A stretch of 64,000 bases of DNA from Chloroflexota bacterium (GTDB lineage Bacteria; Chloroflexota; Ktedonobacteria; Ktedonobacterales; JADMIN01), in the NCBI GenBank assembly GCA_021323855.1, contig JAJPKE010000017.1, positions 62,001 through 126,000 of the forward strand, written 5' to 3'. Each line of letters starts with the position of its first letter. Position 1 is the stretch's first letter. Below the pieces are notes generated by a model. That model saw nothing but the letters and a program-made list of their open reading frames with translations. It did not search any database and was not told the origin of the DNA. Shown here in pieces: positions 34,167 to 42,171 of the stretch. The position numbers and the translations under genes were made by a program.

Positions 34167-34248
34167 ATGTTCACCATCCTTTCTCAACCATATCAGCATC
34201 ATATCTCATTGTAGATGATGCCAGCGCCTTTTTGCTCGCGCTATCCCA

Positions 34249-34277
34249 TTGACAGGCGTGCGTCTGCATGGTACAGT
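34249..34277 (+). promoter_or_regulatory. Promoter of SWIM gene 3 and its leader
   Basis: TTGACA (34249-34254), a 17-bp spacer containing GCATGG, and TACAGT (34272-34277). The TTGACAGGC...ATGGTAC layout matches the promoters at 1018-1047 and 24830-24859. Confidence 0.6.
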
Positions 34278-34283
34278 TGCGTG

Positions 34284-34430
34284 CAAGAGGCAATCGGCCT
34301 CTCTAAACATAAGAATGGCCCTCCAATGTTATAAACCCATCGGAAGGCCGTTAGACTGCGCCAATACGTTTAGGCAAACCCGCAATCCAACCAGATTCCC
34401 ATGATACGGTATGCGTTCGCACAAGCGCAA
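34284..34430 (+). ncRNA. Structured 5' leader RNA, copy 3 of 3, upstream of SWIM gene
   Basis: The first hairpin is AGAGGC/GCCTCT (34286-34302), the counterpart of GGGAGCAA/TTGCTCCC in copy 1. The second stem is AATGGCC/GGCCGTT, and its inner hairpin is built from TCC-AUG and CAU-GGA pairs. Then come CTGCGCC, CCCGCAATCCAACC, ATACGGTAT and GCGCAA, in the same order as the other copies. The block ends 94 nt before the ATG of the third SWIM gene. It is the most divergent copy, so its kept pairings are the best evidence for an RNA structure. Confidence 0.6.
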
Positions 34431-34524
34431 CGGGCCGAGAAACGTTAAGAGCACTCTAGCAGAGATCGAGCGTGGGAACTGGTGGTAGTCGTATCCTGAT
34501 TGGGCGGATGGCGCAGGGAAAGGT

Positions 34525-35169
34525 ATGCAGGCGCTATCTATGTTTTCCAGGTCTTCAACGTCTCCGCAGCGGACGGCTCACCATCGCCAATCCAACCTGT
34601 TGTCCCACTTCTTTGCGCGCATGTTTCATCTCCTGCGTCGCAGACCCTCGATGTCGCCCTCAGCCGCCGAACTGGCCCAGCAACGCGCGTGGCACAACGC
34701 ACAAGCCCAGGCGCAGGCCCGGGCAGAAGCTGTGACCTGGCGCTGGATGGCGGGCCGCGCCACCTGGCAGGAAGCCCAACAGGCACAACAGATGCAATTG
34801 GCAGGATGGCCATACACGCAAGCGCCGCGCGCTGATGGATGGAGCGATACCACCGGGCAGGACAACTCGAAGGCGGCTGAGGCCATTCAGTTGGCAGAAA
34901 TCTACGGCGTGGTAGCGCAGGAGATAGATCGGCGGCGCGCACCCTCCGCCAGCGGCGATCACCTCTATATCGCCGTCGTGCATGGAGTGCGGGGCGCGGC
35001 TGGCGTGGCTGAAGGGCCGAACATTGGGAACTATGCGCCGGGGAGCAAGTGGATGGTGCGCGTGCGGCGGTATTATCCCGAACAAATCAGTTGCGCCTGT
35101 GGTGGCGCGTTGCCGGGTGGCGCTGGCTGCGGGCATATCGGCGCGGTGCTGCGGCTGCGGCGCAGATGA
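34525..35169 (+). CDS. SWIM-type zinc-finger protein (paralogue 3)
   Basis: The 214-residue protein ends with C-A-C-G-G-A-L-P-G-G-A-G-C-G-H, a SWIM-type zinc motif with a slightly different spacer. It has the shared EIYGVVAQEI block (about residues 118-128) and an Ala/Gln-rich helical N-terminal half (AWHNAQAQAQARAEA, QEAQQAQQMQ). It is more distant from paralogues 1 and 2 than they are from each other. The ATG at 34525 has AGGGAAAGG upstream; 34621 is an alternative. It lies downstream of leader copy 3. Confidence 0.65.
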   Translation: MQALSMFSRSSTSPQRTAHHRQSNLLSHFFARMFHLLRRRPSMSPSAAELAQQRAWHNAQAQAQARAEAVTWRWMAGRATWQEAQQAQQMQLAGWPYTQAPRADGWSDTTGQDNSKAAEAIQLAEIYGVVAQEIDRRRAPSASGDHLYIAVVHGVRGAAGVAEGPNIGNYAPGSKWMVRVRRYYPEQISCACGGALPGGAGCGHIGAVLRLRRR

Positions 35170-35377
35170 CAGGGGATGATGCGCTTCATGATGCGCTTCA
35201 TGGAGTCGCTGTTCAGCGGGCGCGAGGGAAGGATCGCGCGGAGACCGGCGGGTAGATTAGATCTCGTGGTAAGATGGGTGTGACCTTGCTGGTTATGGCG
35301 GCCTCCGGCGGCAAGCGGGGAATGTAGCCCGGTGGACATGTTGGGCCGCGTTGCGAAAGGCGAAAGGCGACCGTCCG

Positions 35378-36220
35378 ATGACCACCACGAAACAGCAGCA
35401 CATTATTGAAACACTCCATGTGCGCGCAACCATAGATCCGGCGGAGGAAGTGGCGTTTCGCGTGCGCTTCTTGCAGGACTATTTGCGCTATACGCAGCGA
35501 GGAGGCTTTGTCCTCGGCATCTCCGGTGGGCAGGATTCCAGCCTGGCCGGGCGTCTATGCCAGTTGGCCGTCGAGGGGCTTCGCCAGCAACCGGGTGGAA
35601 ATTACACATTTATCGCGCTGCGGCTTCCCTACGGCGCCCAACACGATGAAGAGGATGCGCAGCGTGCCCTGCAATTCATTGCGCCTGATAAGACATACAC
35701 CGTCAATATCCAGCCTGCGGTTGACGGGATGGTTGCGGCATTTGAGGAAGCCACCGGCCTCAAGATGAGCGATTATAACAAAGGCAATCAGAAGGCGCAG
35801 CAGCGCATGACGGTGCAGTATCGCTTCGCCAATCAGTTCAACGTCCTGGTGGTCGGGACCGATCACGCGGCGGAGGCAGTGACCGGCTTCTTCACCAAGT
35901 ATGGCGACGGCGGCGTGGACCTGACACCCCTCAGCGGCCTCACCAAAGAGCAAGGGCGTTTACTCCTTCAGCATCTTGGCGCAGATGAGCGCATCTATAA
36001 CAAACCACCGACCGCCGACCTGCTAGATCTGAAGCCAGGGCAGACCGACGAGGATGAGCTTGGCATCACCTACAAACTGCTCGACGCCTACCTCGAAGGG
36101 CAGGATGTTCCCGCTGAGGTGGCAGATGCCATCGAGCAGCGGTATGAGATGACCGAACACAAACGGCGCTTACCCGTCACACCGTTTGATACGTGGTGGA
36201 AGACGGAACAAGCTGAGTGA
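35378..36220 (+). CDS. nadE: NH3-dependent NAD+ synthetase
   Basis: The 280-residue protein has the PP-loop SGGQDS (49-54) that binds ATP pyrophosphate, a Mg-binding/adenylate region [15 protein letters not shown], and [35 protein letters not shown], the deamido-NAD/ammonia-site signature. It lacks the amidase domain, so it takes ammonia directly. Length matches E. coli NadE (275). The start is the ATG at 35378; a TTG 27 bases upstream keeps the frame open but is unlikely. Its stop is one base from the convergent response-regulator stop. Confidence 0.95.
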   Translation: MTTTKQQHIIETLHVRATIDPAEEVAFRVRFLQDYLRYTQRGGFVLGISGGQDSSLAGRLCQLAVEGLRQQPGGNYTFIALRLPYGAQHDEEDAQRALQFIAPDKTYTVNIQPAVDGMVAAFEEATGLKMSDYNKGNQKAQQRMTVQYRFANQFNVLVVGTDHAAEAVTGFFTKYGDGGVDLTPLSGLTKEQGRLLLQHLGADERIYNKPPTADLLDLKPGQTDEDELGITYKLLDAYLEGQDVPAEVADAIEQRYEMTEHKRRLPVTPFDTWWKTEQAE

Positions 36221-36221
36221 T

Positions 36222-36872
36222 TCAGCGTTCGATCAACCCTTCGCGCCAGGCGTAGATGGCGGCTTGCGTGCGGTCCGCCACATGCAGCTTGCTGAGAATG
36301 TTGTTGACATGACTCTTGACCGTCTTCTCGCTAATGACCAGTTGCGCGGCGATCTGTGCATTGGTGCGCCCGGCGGCGATCAGCCCCAGCACTTCACGTT
36401 CGCGCTCGCTCAGCGTCGTATGCAGCAGCGCAATATCCTGTGGTGTGCCGTTCAACTCCTGCACCAGCCGCGCCGCCACATGTGGATGCAGCGTCGCCTC
36501 ACCGTGCGCCGCCTTGCGCACCGCCTCTACCAGTTCATCCAGTGCAGTACTTTTCAGCAGATAGGAGAGCGCACCCGCGCGAATCGCCGGAAAGATATGC
36601 TCATCCTCATGATAGGAGGTCAGCACGATCACCTGCGAGCGGGGACTTGTCTGTTTGAGCAGCCGTGTCGCCTTCACGCCGTCCATCTCCGGCATCACCA
36701 GGTCCATAAGCACGACATCCGGCGCGAGGTCTGCTGCCAGCAAGACGGCCTCACCGCCGGAGCCGACATCGCCCACTACCAGAAAACCCTCTTCAGATTC
36801 CAGCAGCGCACGGATGCCGCGCCGCACCACTGCATGATCGTCCACGATCAACACGCTGATCGGCTCAGTCAT
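36222..36872 (-). CDS. NarL/LuxR-family response regulator (LiaR-like)
   Basis: The 216-residue protein has a receiver domain with acidic DD at 11-12, phosphorylated Asp57 (VVLMDLVMP) and the conserved Lys near LSYLLKST, then a C-terminal LuxR helix-turn-helix (LSEREREVLGLIAAGRTNAQIAAQLVISEKTVKSHV). The ATG at 36872 overlaps the kinase stop by 8 bp, so the pair is translationally coupled. The promoter is upstream of the kinase or of the ABC genes. Confidence 0.92.
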   Translation of the reverse strand: MTEPISVLIVDDHAVVRRGIRALLESEEGFLVVGDVGSGGEAVLLAADLAPDVVLMDLVMPEMDGVKATRLLKQTSPRSQVIVLTSYHEDEHIFPAIRAGALSYLLKSTALDELVEAVRKAAHGEATLHPHVAARLVQELNGTPQDIALLHTTLSEREREVLGLIAAGRTNAQIAAQLVISEKTVKSHVNNILSKLHVADRTQAAIYAWREGLIER

Positions 36873-37962
36873 AAGGCGTCTCCACCAGTCCACTTGTGTT
36901 CATGGGTGTGTTCATTGGCGCAGCCAGCGGCACCTGCGCGCAGAGGGTTGTGCCCTGTGGCGTGCTGGTGATTTCCAGCGTACCGTCCAGCGCCGCCATC
37001 CGTTCGCGCATGCTCGCCAGCCCCACGCCACGACCCGCCGCCTGCGCCACCACGAAGCCCTTGCCGTCATCGCGCACGCTCAGGCACAATGCGTCCGCGT
37101 CCCAGGTGAGGCGTAGCTCCACGGTCTGCGCCCCGGCGTGGCGCGCGATGTTCGCCAGCGCCTCCTCCGCCACGCGATAGAGTGCCTCCTCGATGTCGAG
37201 CGGCGTTGTGCGCTCGCCATGTATCTGCACCCGCACAGCGATGCCCATGCGCCGCGACCAGTCTGCGGCGTAATCGCGCAGCAGCTCGGCCAGCCCTTTG
37301 TCGGCGATGGCCGCCGGACGTAGCGCGCGAATCAGCGCGGTCAACTCTTGCTGGGTGCGTTCTGCCAGCGACTCCGCCTCTTCCAAATAGCCCTGCGCCT
37401 GCGCGGGATCGCGCACGGCCACTTTGCGAGCGGCGCGCACCAGCAGCGCATTGGCAAAGACCTGCTGCTTCACCGAATCGTGCAGGTCGCGCGCCAGCCG
37501 GTTGCGTTCTTCCACCACGGCCAGCGCCTGCTGCGTCGTCATCAGCGTTTGCAGTTGCGACGCCATCTGATTCAGGTCGTGCGCAAGCTGCCCCAGTTCA
37601 TCGTTGGAGGCGTCATGCACCGTCGCCGCGAAATTGCCCCGGCTCCAGGATTCCGCCGCCTGCGTGATGCGGCGCAGGCGACGTGTCAGATTATAGCTGA
37701 GGAACAGGCCTGCCAGTGTGCCACAGAACATCGCCATCAGCGCAAACACGAGGCCAGAGTTGGTAGTATTATCGAAGAGGCGCGTAAATGTCTCATTGAT
37801 CCAGGTGCCGCGCAAGAAACCGAACGGCCCTTCGCGGCGGCTGGCAAACTGGGTGATGAAAATAGCGATGATCGTCACCAGGAAATACGAAAGCGTGAAG
37901 CGCCAGAAGAGGCGGCTCTCCCACCAGCGCCGCTCAGATAGCCAGCCGCGCAAACGTTTCAT
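36865..37962 (-). CDS. Sensor histidine kinase, HisKA_3 type (LiaS-like)
   Basis: The 365-residue protein has two membrane helices (about residues 24-40 and 68-90) around a short external loop, a HAMP linker (LSYNLTRRLRRITQAAESWSRGNF), and a HisKA_3 box with the phosphoacceptor His161 (RDLHDSVKQQ). The HATPase has AEEALANIARHAGA (N box) and DDGKGF (G1). It pairs with the response regulator downstream. A module A repeat lies directly against the ATG, leaving only the repeat's G-rich end as ribosome binding site. The two-gene ABC exporter at 38170-41414 lies upstream on the same strand, so the two-component system probably controls or senses through it. Confidence 0.92.
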   Translation of the reverse strand: MKRLRGWLSERRWWESRLFWRFTLSYFLVTIIAIFITQFASRREGPFGFLRGTWINETFTRLFDNTTNSGLVFALMAMFCGTLAGLFLSYNLTRRLRRITQAAESWSRGNFAATVHDASNDELGQLAHDLNQMASQLQTLMTTQQALAVVEERNRLARDLHDSVKQQVFANALLVRAARKVAVRDPAQAQGYLEEAESLAERTQQELTALIRALRPAAIADKGLAELLRDYAADWSRRMGIAVRVQIHGERTTPLDIEEALYRVAEEALANIARHAGAQTVELRLTWDADALCLSVRDDGKGFVVAQAAGRGVGLASMRERMAALDGTLEITSTPQGTTLCAQVPLAAPMNTPMNTSGLVETPYD

Positions 37963-37963
37963 A

Positions 37964-38052
37964 GCCCCCACCCCCGACCCCTCCCCCGTGCGCGGGAGAG
38001 GGGAGTATCAGAAGACCTCACCCCCGGCCCCTCTCCCATAGGAGAGGGGAGC
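37964..38052. repeat. Two module A repeats, one against the kinase start codon
   Basis: Copy one (37964-38004) ends, on the minus strand, GGGGTCGGGGGTGGGGGCT immediately before the kinase ATG. Copy two (38014-38052) has TCTCCCATAGGAGA. Both have the same orientation. Confidence 0.8.
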
Positions 38053-38059
38053 GCAGAGG

Positions 38060-38157
38060 CGCCTGTTCCGAGTCCGCGCAGGCGGACTTGGCGGCGGAAC
38101 GCCATCCAGGCGCGATTTCAATCGCCTGCTCCGTGCGCCGGCAATTCATTGCCGCGT
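38060..38157. repeat. Module B palindromic repeat
   Basis: It contains AGTCCGCGCAGGCGGACT, GCCATCCAGGCGCGATTTCA with TCGCC, and GCCGGCAATTCATTGCCG, almost the same string order as 6349-6412 and the palindrome near 255. It fills the gap before the permease stop codon. Confidence 0.7.
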
Positions 38158-38169
38158 TCAATCGTTGGT

Positions 38170-40614
38170 CTATTCATAGCGCAGGATATCGGCGATGCGT
38201 ACCCGCGACGCGCGCCAGGCGGGCACGATAGAGGCCAGCGACGCGATGATCACGATGGCCGCCAGCATCACGGCGAATGCCACGGCATCTACATAGAAAT
38301 CCACCGGCATGACAGACTGCCAGAGGACGCGCACGAAGCCATAGGCCAGCGGCAACCCTACCAACGCGCCGATGCCCCAGGCCAGCGCGCCCTGCGCCAG
38401 ACCCTCCACCCAGAAGACCTGCGCCACGCGGCGGCGGGTCGCCCCCATCGCCCGCAACATGCCGATCTCGCGCCGCCGTTCCAGCACCGAGGCCGTCAGC
38501 GCGTTCACCAGCCCCAAGAGACCCGTCGCGCCGACCAGGAGCGCAATCGCATAAAGCATATAGTACAGGATATACCAGTCCTGCTGGCGGCGGGTGATGT
38601 ATTCGTAGGACGTATCCACCGTGCCATTGCCGCCACTGAAATAGCCGGTGCCATCGCCGTAACCATCCGTCGGATTGACGAGCTTGTTGACGTTCTGCGC
38701 GAGACTGTAGACGGATTGCCTGTCATGGTCGCGCGCCTCGATGATAACCTCAGTGGTGGCTATCGTAGCGGTCGCCGCCGGCATGCCGCGTAACTCATAG
38801 ACCATGCTGACAGGCATCACCACCGCGCCAATCCAGCCAAGCACGCTGATGGATTGTTTCAGCGTGCCGATGACCGTCAGCGAGGTATGCCCGTTGACGA
38901 TCAGCGTATCGCCGATGTGCAGCCCTGTCTTTGCCGCAACATCATCGCTGAGCAGCACGACATTGGTATCGCCGGGGCGCAACCAGCGTCCACTGGTCAA
39001 CTGATAGTGATAGATCTGTGTCTCCGCCTCATAGCCGAAGACCGCGACCGTGCCCCAGGCCGTCGTCACGTTGTAGGTGCCGTAGCGTTCAATGCGCGCC
39101 ACATTGGGCAGCGCCTGCAACTGGCCGCTGATCTGGTTGTAGATGGTCGCGTCTTTGAAATAGACAGCCATATCGGCGGATGATTGCGCATTCTCCGCGC
39201 CGACGGTATCGTTGACCGAGGTGGTCGCCGTCTGCACCACCAGGAAGCTCGTTCCCGCGACCGCCAGCGTCAGCAGCGTCAGCGCCAGGCGCAGGCGCTT
39301 GCGAAAGATGCCGCGCAGCCCTAGCCAGGTTGTCTGCGAGACCCAGTTCAGCCGCTGCCCCAGCCCTGCGAACGCACCCTGACCAGTGCCACTCACACTA
39401 CTGACCCCGTAGCCGGAAAGCGCCTCGCGCACGGTGATGCGCGTGCCGTTCCAGAGCGGCAGGAAGGCGGCCAGCAGCGGCACGATGAAGCCGACCGCCA
39501 GGCTCAATGCGACAATCCACGGCGCAACGGTGAAGGGGCCAATGTCCAGCGTCGCCTGTTGCGCCAGCAGCACAGCAAACTGATAGCCACCGAAGAGGCC
39601 CAGCGCCAGGCCGGGCAACGTGCCCAGTGCGGCATAGATGACGACCGAGACGAGATAGCCGCGCAGGATGACGCCGCGTGTGCCGCCAGCCGCCTTCATC
39701 GAACCGATGATCGCCATTTGCTCCGCCACCAGCGCCGTAATCGTGTTGAGAATCAGGATGCCGCTCAGAATGACAGCGATGATCGCCAGCAGCCGCAGCA
39801 GCCCAAAGATGCCTTCAATGGCCTTCAGCATGGCGGCGTTGTTGTTGACGCCAGGAATATCCACATTCAACACCGTAACGCCATGATCCTGTAGCGCCTG
39901 TTGCAACGCTGCTGCCGTCGCCTGATCCTTGTTGTGGTCATGCACCTTGACGGCAATCATCTGGTTGAATGAAGGTGGTTTGCTCTCCGGCGCTGTGCGT
40001 GGAGCGCCAGCCGCGAGTTGCGCCAGCCCGGACTCACTCATATAGGCGGAGGCGTCGCCGGAAGCGGCGGGATTGCGCCCTGGTGTACGCGCCAGCCCCA
40101 CCACACGCAGCTTTGCCGTGCCCTGCGCAGTCTCCACCGTCACCAGGTCGCCGAGAGCGAAGGGGTGCAACGCCTGATCGCCATATTCCATGACCACCTC
40201 GCCCACGCCGGGATAGCGCCCACTGGTGATCTGAAACGGCGTAATGGGTACTTGCTGGAGATTGGGATAGCTGGTGATGAGCAGCAGCGTCTTGGTGCTG
40301 GCGCTGGTGTGCCAGAACGTCTCGAAGTGCGACTCGTATTGTACGGCCCGCACGTTTGGTACGGCTGCCAGCGTGGGCCGTAGCGATAGATCGAGCTTGT
40401 CCACACTGAGAAAGATATCCGGCTGATCGGCGTTGACGCCGCTCGTGAAGGCAAAGGCGTTGTAGAGCGCGGTTTCGGTGAAGTTGATGCTCGTCAGCCC
40501 GGCGACCCCGATGAAGATGCCCAGCACCACCAGCAGCGTGCGCCCCTTGCGGCGTGTCACGTCGGCAAATGACTTGCAGGTCTGCGCGCTCAGGAAGCGG
40601 CTAAAAAATCTCAT
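38170..40614 (-). CDS. MacB/FtsX-family ABC transporter permease
   Basis: The 814-residue protein is a double FtsX-type permease: an N-terminal helix (LLVVLGIFIGVAGLTSINF), an external periplasmic-core-like domain (about 45-265), three helices, a second external domain (about 475-665) and a final set of three helices (GATGLLGLVNALTASVLERRREIGMLRAMGATRR and others). The ERRREIGMLRAMGA motif is the FtsX coupling region. Its ATG overlaps the ATPase stop by 4 bp, so the two form one exporter, probably for a lipoprotein, peptide or drug. The C-terminal repeats and the kinase follow. Confidence 0.9.
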   Translation of the reverse strand: MRFFSRFLSAQTCKSFADVTRRKGRTLLVVLGIFIGVAGLTSINFTETALYNAFAFTSGVNADQPDIFLSVDKLDLSLRPTLAAVPNVRAVQYESHFETFWHTSASTKTLLLITSYPNLQQVPITPFQITSGRYPGVGEVVMEYGDQALHPFALGDLVTVETAQGTAKLRVVGLARTPGRNPAASGDASAYMSESGLAQLAAGAPRTAPESKPPSFNQMIAVKVHDHNKDQATAAALQQALQDHGVTVLNVDIPGVNNNAAMLKAIEGIFGLLRLLAIIAVILSGILILNTITALVAEQMAIIGSMKAAGGTRGVILRGYLVSVVIYAALGTLPGLALGLFGGYQFAVLLAQQATLDIGPFTVAPWIVALSLAVGFIVPLLAAFLPLWNGTRITVREALSGYGVSSVSGTGQGAFAGLGQRLNWVSQTTWLGLRGIFRKRLRLALTLLTLAVAGTSFLVVQTATTSVNDTVGAENAQSSADMAVYFKDATIYNQISGQLQALPNVARIERYGTYNVTTAWGTVAVFGYEAETQIYHYQLTSGRWLRPGDTNVVLLSDDVAAKTGLHIGDTLIVNGHTSLTVIGTLKQSISVLGWIGAVVMPVSMVYELRGMPAATATIATTEVIIEARDHDRQSVYSLAQNVNKLVNPTDGYGDGTGYFSGGNGTVDTSYEYITRRQQDWYILYYMLYAIALLVGATGLLGLVNALTASVLERRREIGMLRAMGATRRRVAQVFWVEGLAQGALAWGIGALVGLPLAYGFVRVLWQSVMPVDFYVDAVAFAVMLAAIVIIASLASIVPAWRASRVRIADILRYE

Positions 40615-41414
40615 GCCTGCGCCTCCTCAGTCGTCGCTGGTGGCGTGATGACAGCGTTTGCCAGCCACTGCCCGGCGATGCGCCCGTCCAGCAGCTCGAT
40701 GCCCGCCTCGGCGCGGGCGGCCAGTTCGCGGTCGTGAGTGACGTAGACAATGGTTTTGCCCTGCTGCTTCAGCCCAGCCAGCGTGTCGAAGACCGCATGC
40801 GCCGTATGTGAATCGAGGTTGCCGGTCGGCTCATCGGCAATCAACACCGGTGGATCGTTGGCGAGCGCGCGGGCAATAGCCACGCGCTGCTGCTGGCCGC
40901 CGGAGAGTTCGCTGGGCAACCGCCGCGCAAAGCCGCCCATGCCTACCAGTTCCAGGCAGGTCTGCGCGCGTTCACGCCACGCCCGGCGCGGCAACCCACC
41001 GCCGCCGCCAAGCTCCAGCGCCAGCAGCACATTCTCGCCAGCGGTCAGCGTGGGGATAAGCTGGAAGAACTGGAAGATGATGCCGGCGTGCCGCCCGCGC
41101 CACCTCGCCAGCTGGTTCTCGCTCCTGGCGCGCAGTTCCTCACCGCCGAAGAGCACGCGCCCTTTGCTGGGCCGGTCAATGCCGGTCAGCAGGTTGAGCA
41201 GTGTAGATTTGCCGCTGCCTGATGGCCCATTGATGGCAAAGAGCGTGTTCGCGGCAATCTCGAAGGTGAGATCATCGAGAATGACAGTCTTCTGTGCGCG
41301 CGCCGTGATGATGCGGCTGAGGTGTTCGACGCGCACCAGCACGCCGGTCGGCGCCATGAACTTAGATTGCCATTGTTTGCCATTCTGCTTGCCGGTCTGT
41401 TGGCCCGAAAGCAT
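40611..41414 (-). CDS. MacB/LolD-like ABC transporter ATP-binding protein
   Basis: The 267-residue ATPase has Walker [10 protein letters not shown] (about 61-69), Q-loop [16 protein letters not shown], signature [15 protein letters not shown] and Walker [14 protein letters not shown], the exact motif set of MacB/LolD-type exporters. It is the first gene of the exporter and two-component run. The ATG follows AAAGGAG, with an in-frame MAPTGV start 19 codons later as an alternative. The 700-bp region upstream holds a divergent promoter for the gene at 42172. Confidence 0.92.
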   Translation of the reverse strand: MLSGQQTGKQNGKQWQSKFMAPTGVLVRVEHLSRIITARAQKTVILDDLTFEIAANTLFAINGPSGSGKSTLLNLLTGIDRPSKGRVLFGGEELRARSENQLARWRGRHAGIIFQFFQLIPTLTAGENVLLALELGGGGGLPRRAWRERAQTCLELVGMGGFARRLPSELSGGQQQRVAIARALANDPPVLIADEPTGNLDSHTAHAVFDTLAGLKQQGKTIVYVTHDRELAARAEAGIELLDGRIAGQWLANAVITPPATTEEAQA

Positions 41415-41769
41415 GTCAGTGTCTCCTTTTGTGTGAGGACGTTCGTGTCCGCCTGTTTCCGCTGGAATAGCGTGTTCGTGATCGCTATTGCGAGTATGCC
41501 AGCCAGAGGGGAAGCGGCGGAACGGCCTGAAGGTGGATTCGGCTCAGCCCAGGGGTGGAAATGCTGGTGGGATGATCGCCAGATGTTGCCATAATCATCT
41601 ACCAGAGGCTAGTACCCGCCCATTTGGCGGAGATGTGGCTAGACGTGTGGCTATGGATACTGATGCTGCGTCCTGGTCTTGTGAAATACCTGGATGTAAT
41701 TGCTCCGCCGGGTTGGCCTGCCTCTTGCTATTCCCCTTGCGCCAGCCCTATGCGAAACAGACCAGACAA

Positions 41770-41799
41770 TTGACAAGAACAGCCGTTCCAGGTTACACT
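41770..41799 (+). promoter_or_regulatory. Promoter with long leader for the unknown gene at 42172
   Basis: TTGACA (41770-41775), 18 bp, TACACT (41794-41799). Transcription would begin near 41806, leaving a leader of about 365 nt before the ATG. In the rest of 41415-42171 I see no gene. A 136-codon open frame at 41488-41898 overlaps this promoter and has no protein-like composition. Confidence 0.55.
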
Positions 41800-42171
41800 C
41801 ATAGAAGCGGTCATACGGACAAATCCGGTCAACTCCGGACATTGCTTGACGTTTCTGTTATGGGTGTGATGAGAGGAACGGGAATATGTTCGTTTTGATG
41901 CTGTCCGGTATGTCTGGTGTGAGCGGTGTAACAGTAGCGGTAAGCAACGGTCATCCGTCTTAACTGGTACTGCGCAAAAACCAGCGATTTCCTGTGTGGC
42001 GCTTTGCGCATGGGTGATGGCGGAGACGGTAGCGGATGCCAGTTGAACTTGGGCCGCATGAAGCGATGAGCGTGGCTGCGCTGGAGAGCAATCTTAACGA
42101 TACGGTAACGATAGAGACGATTGAGTAGAGAGACTGCGAACGTCCGATGGCGAGCGGACGGGAGGGCTGAT

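Noticed and set aside
41488-41898. 136-codon open frame in the long intergenic region
   Set aside because: It spans the promoter at 41770-41799, lacks a ribosome binding site and reads as random sequence.
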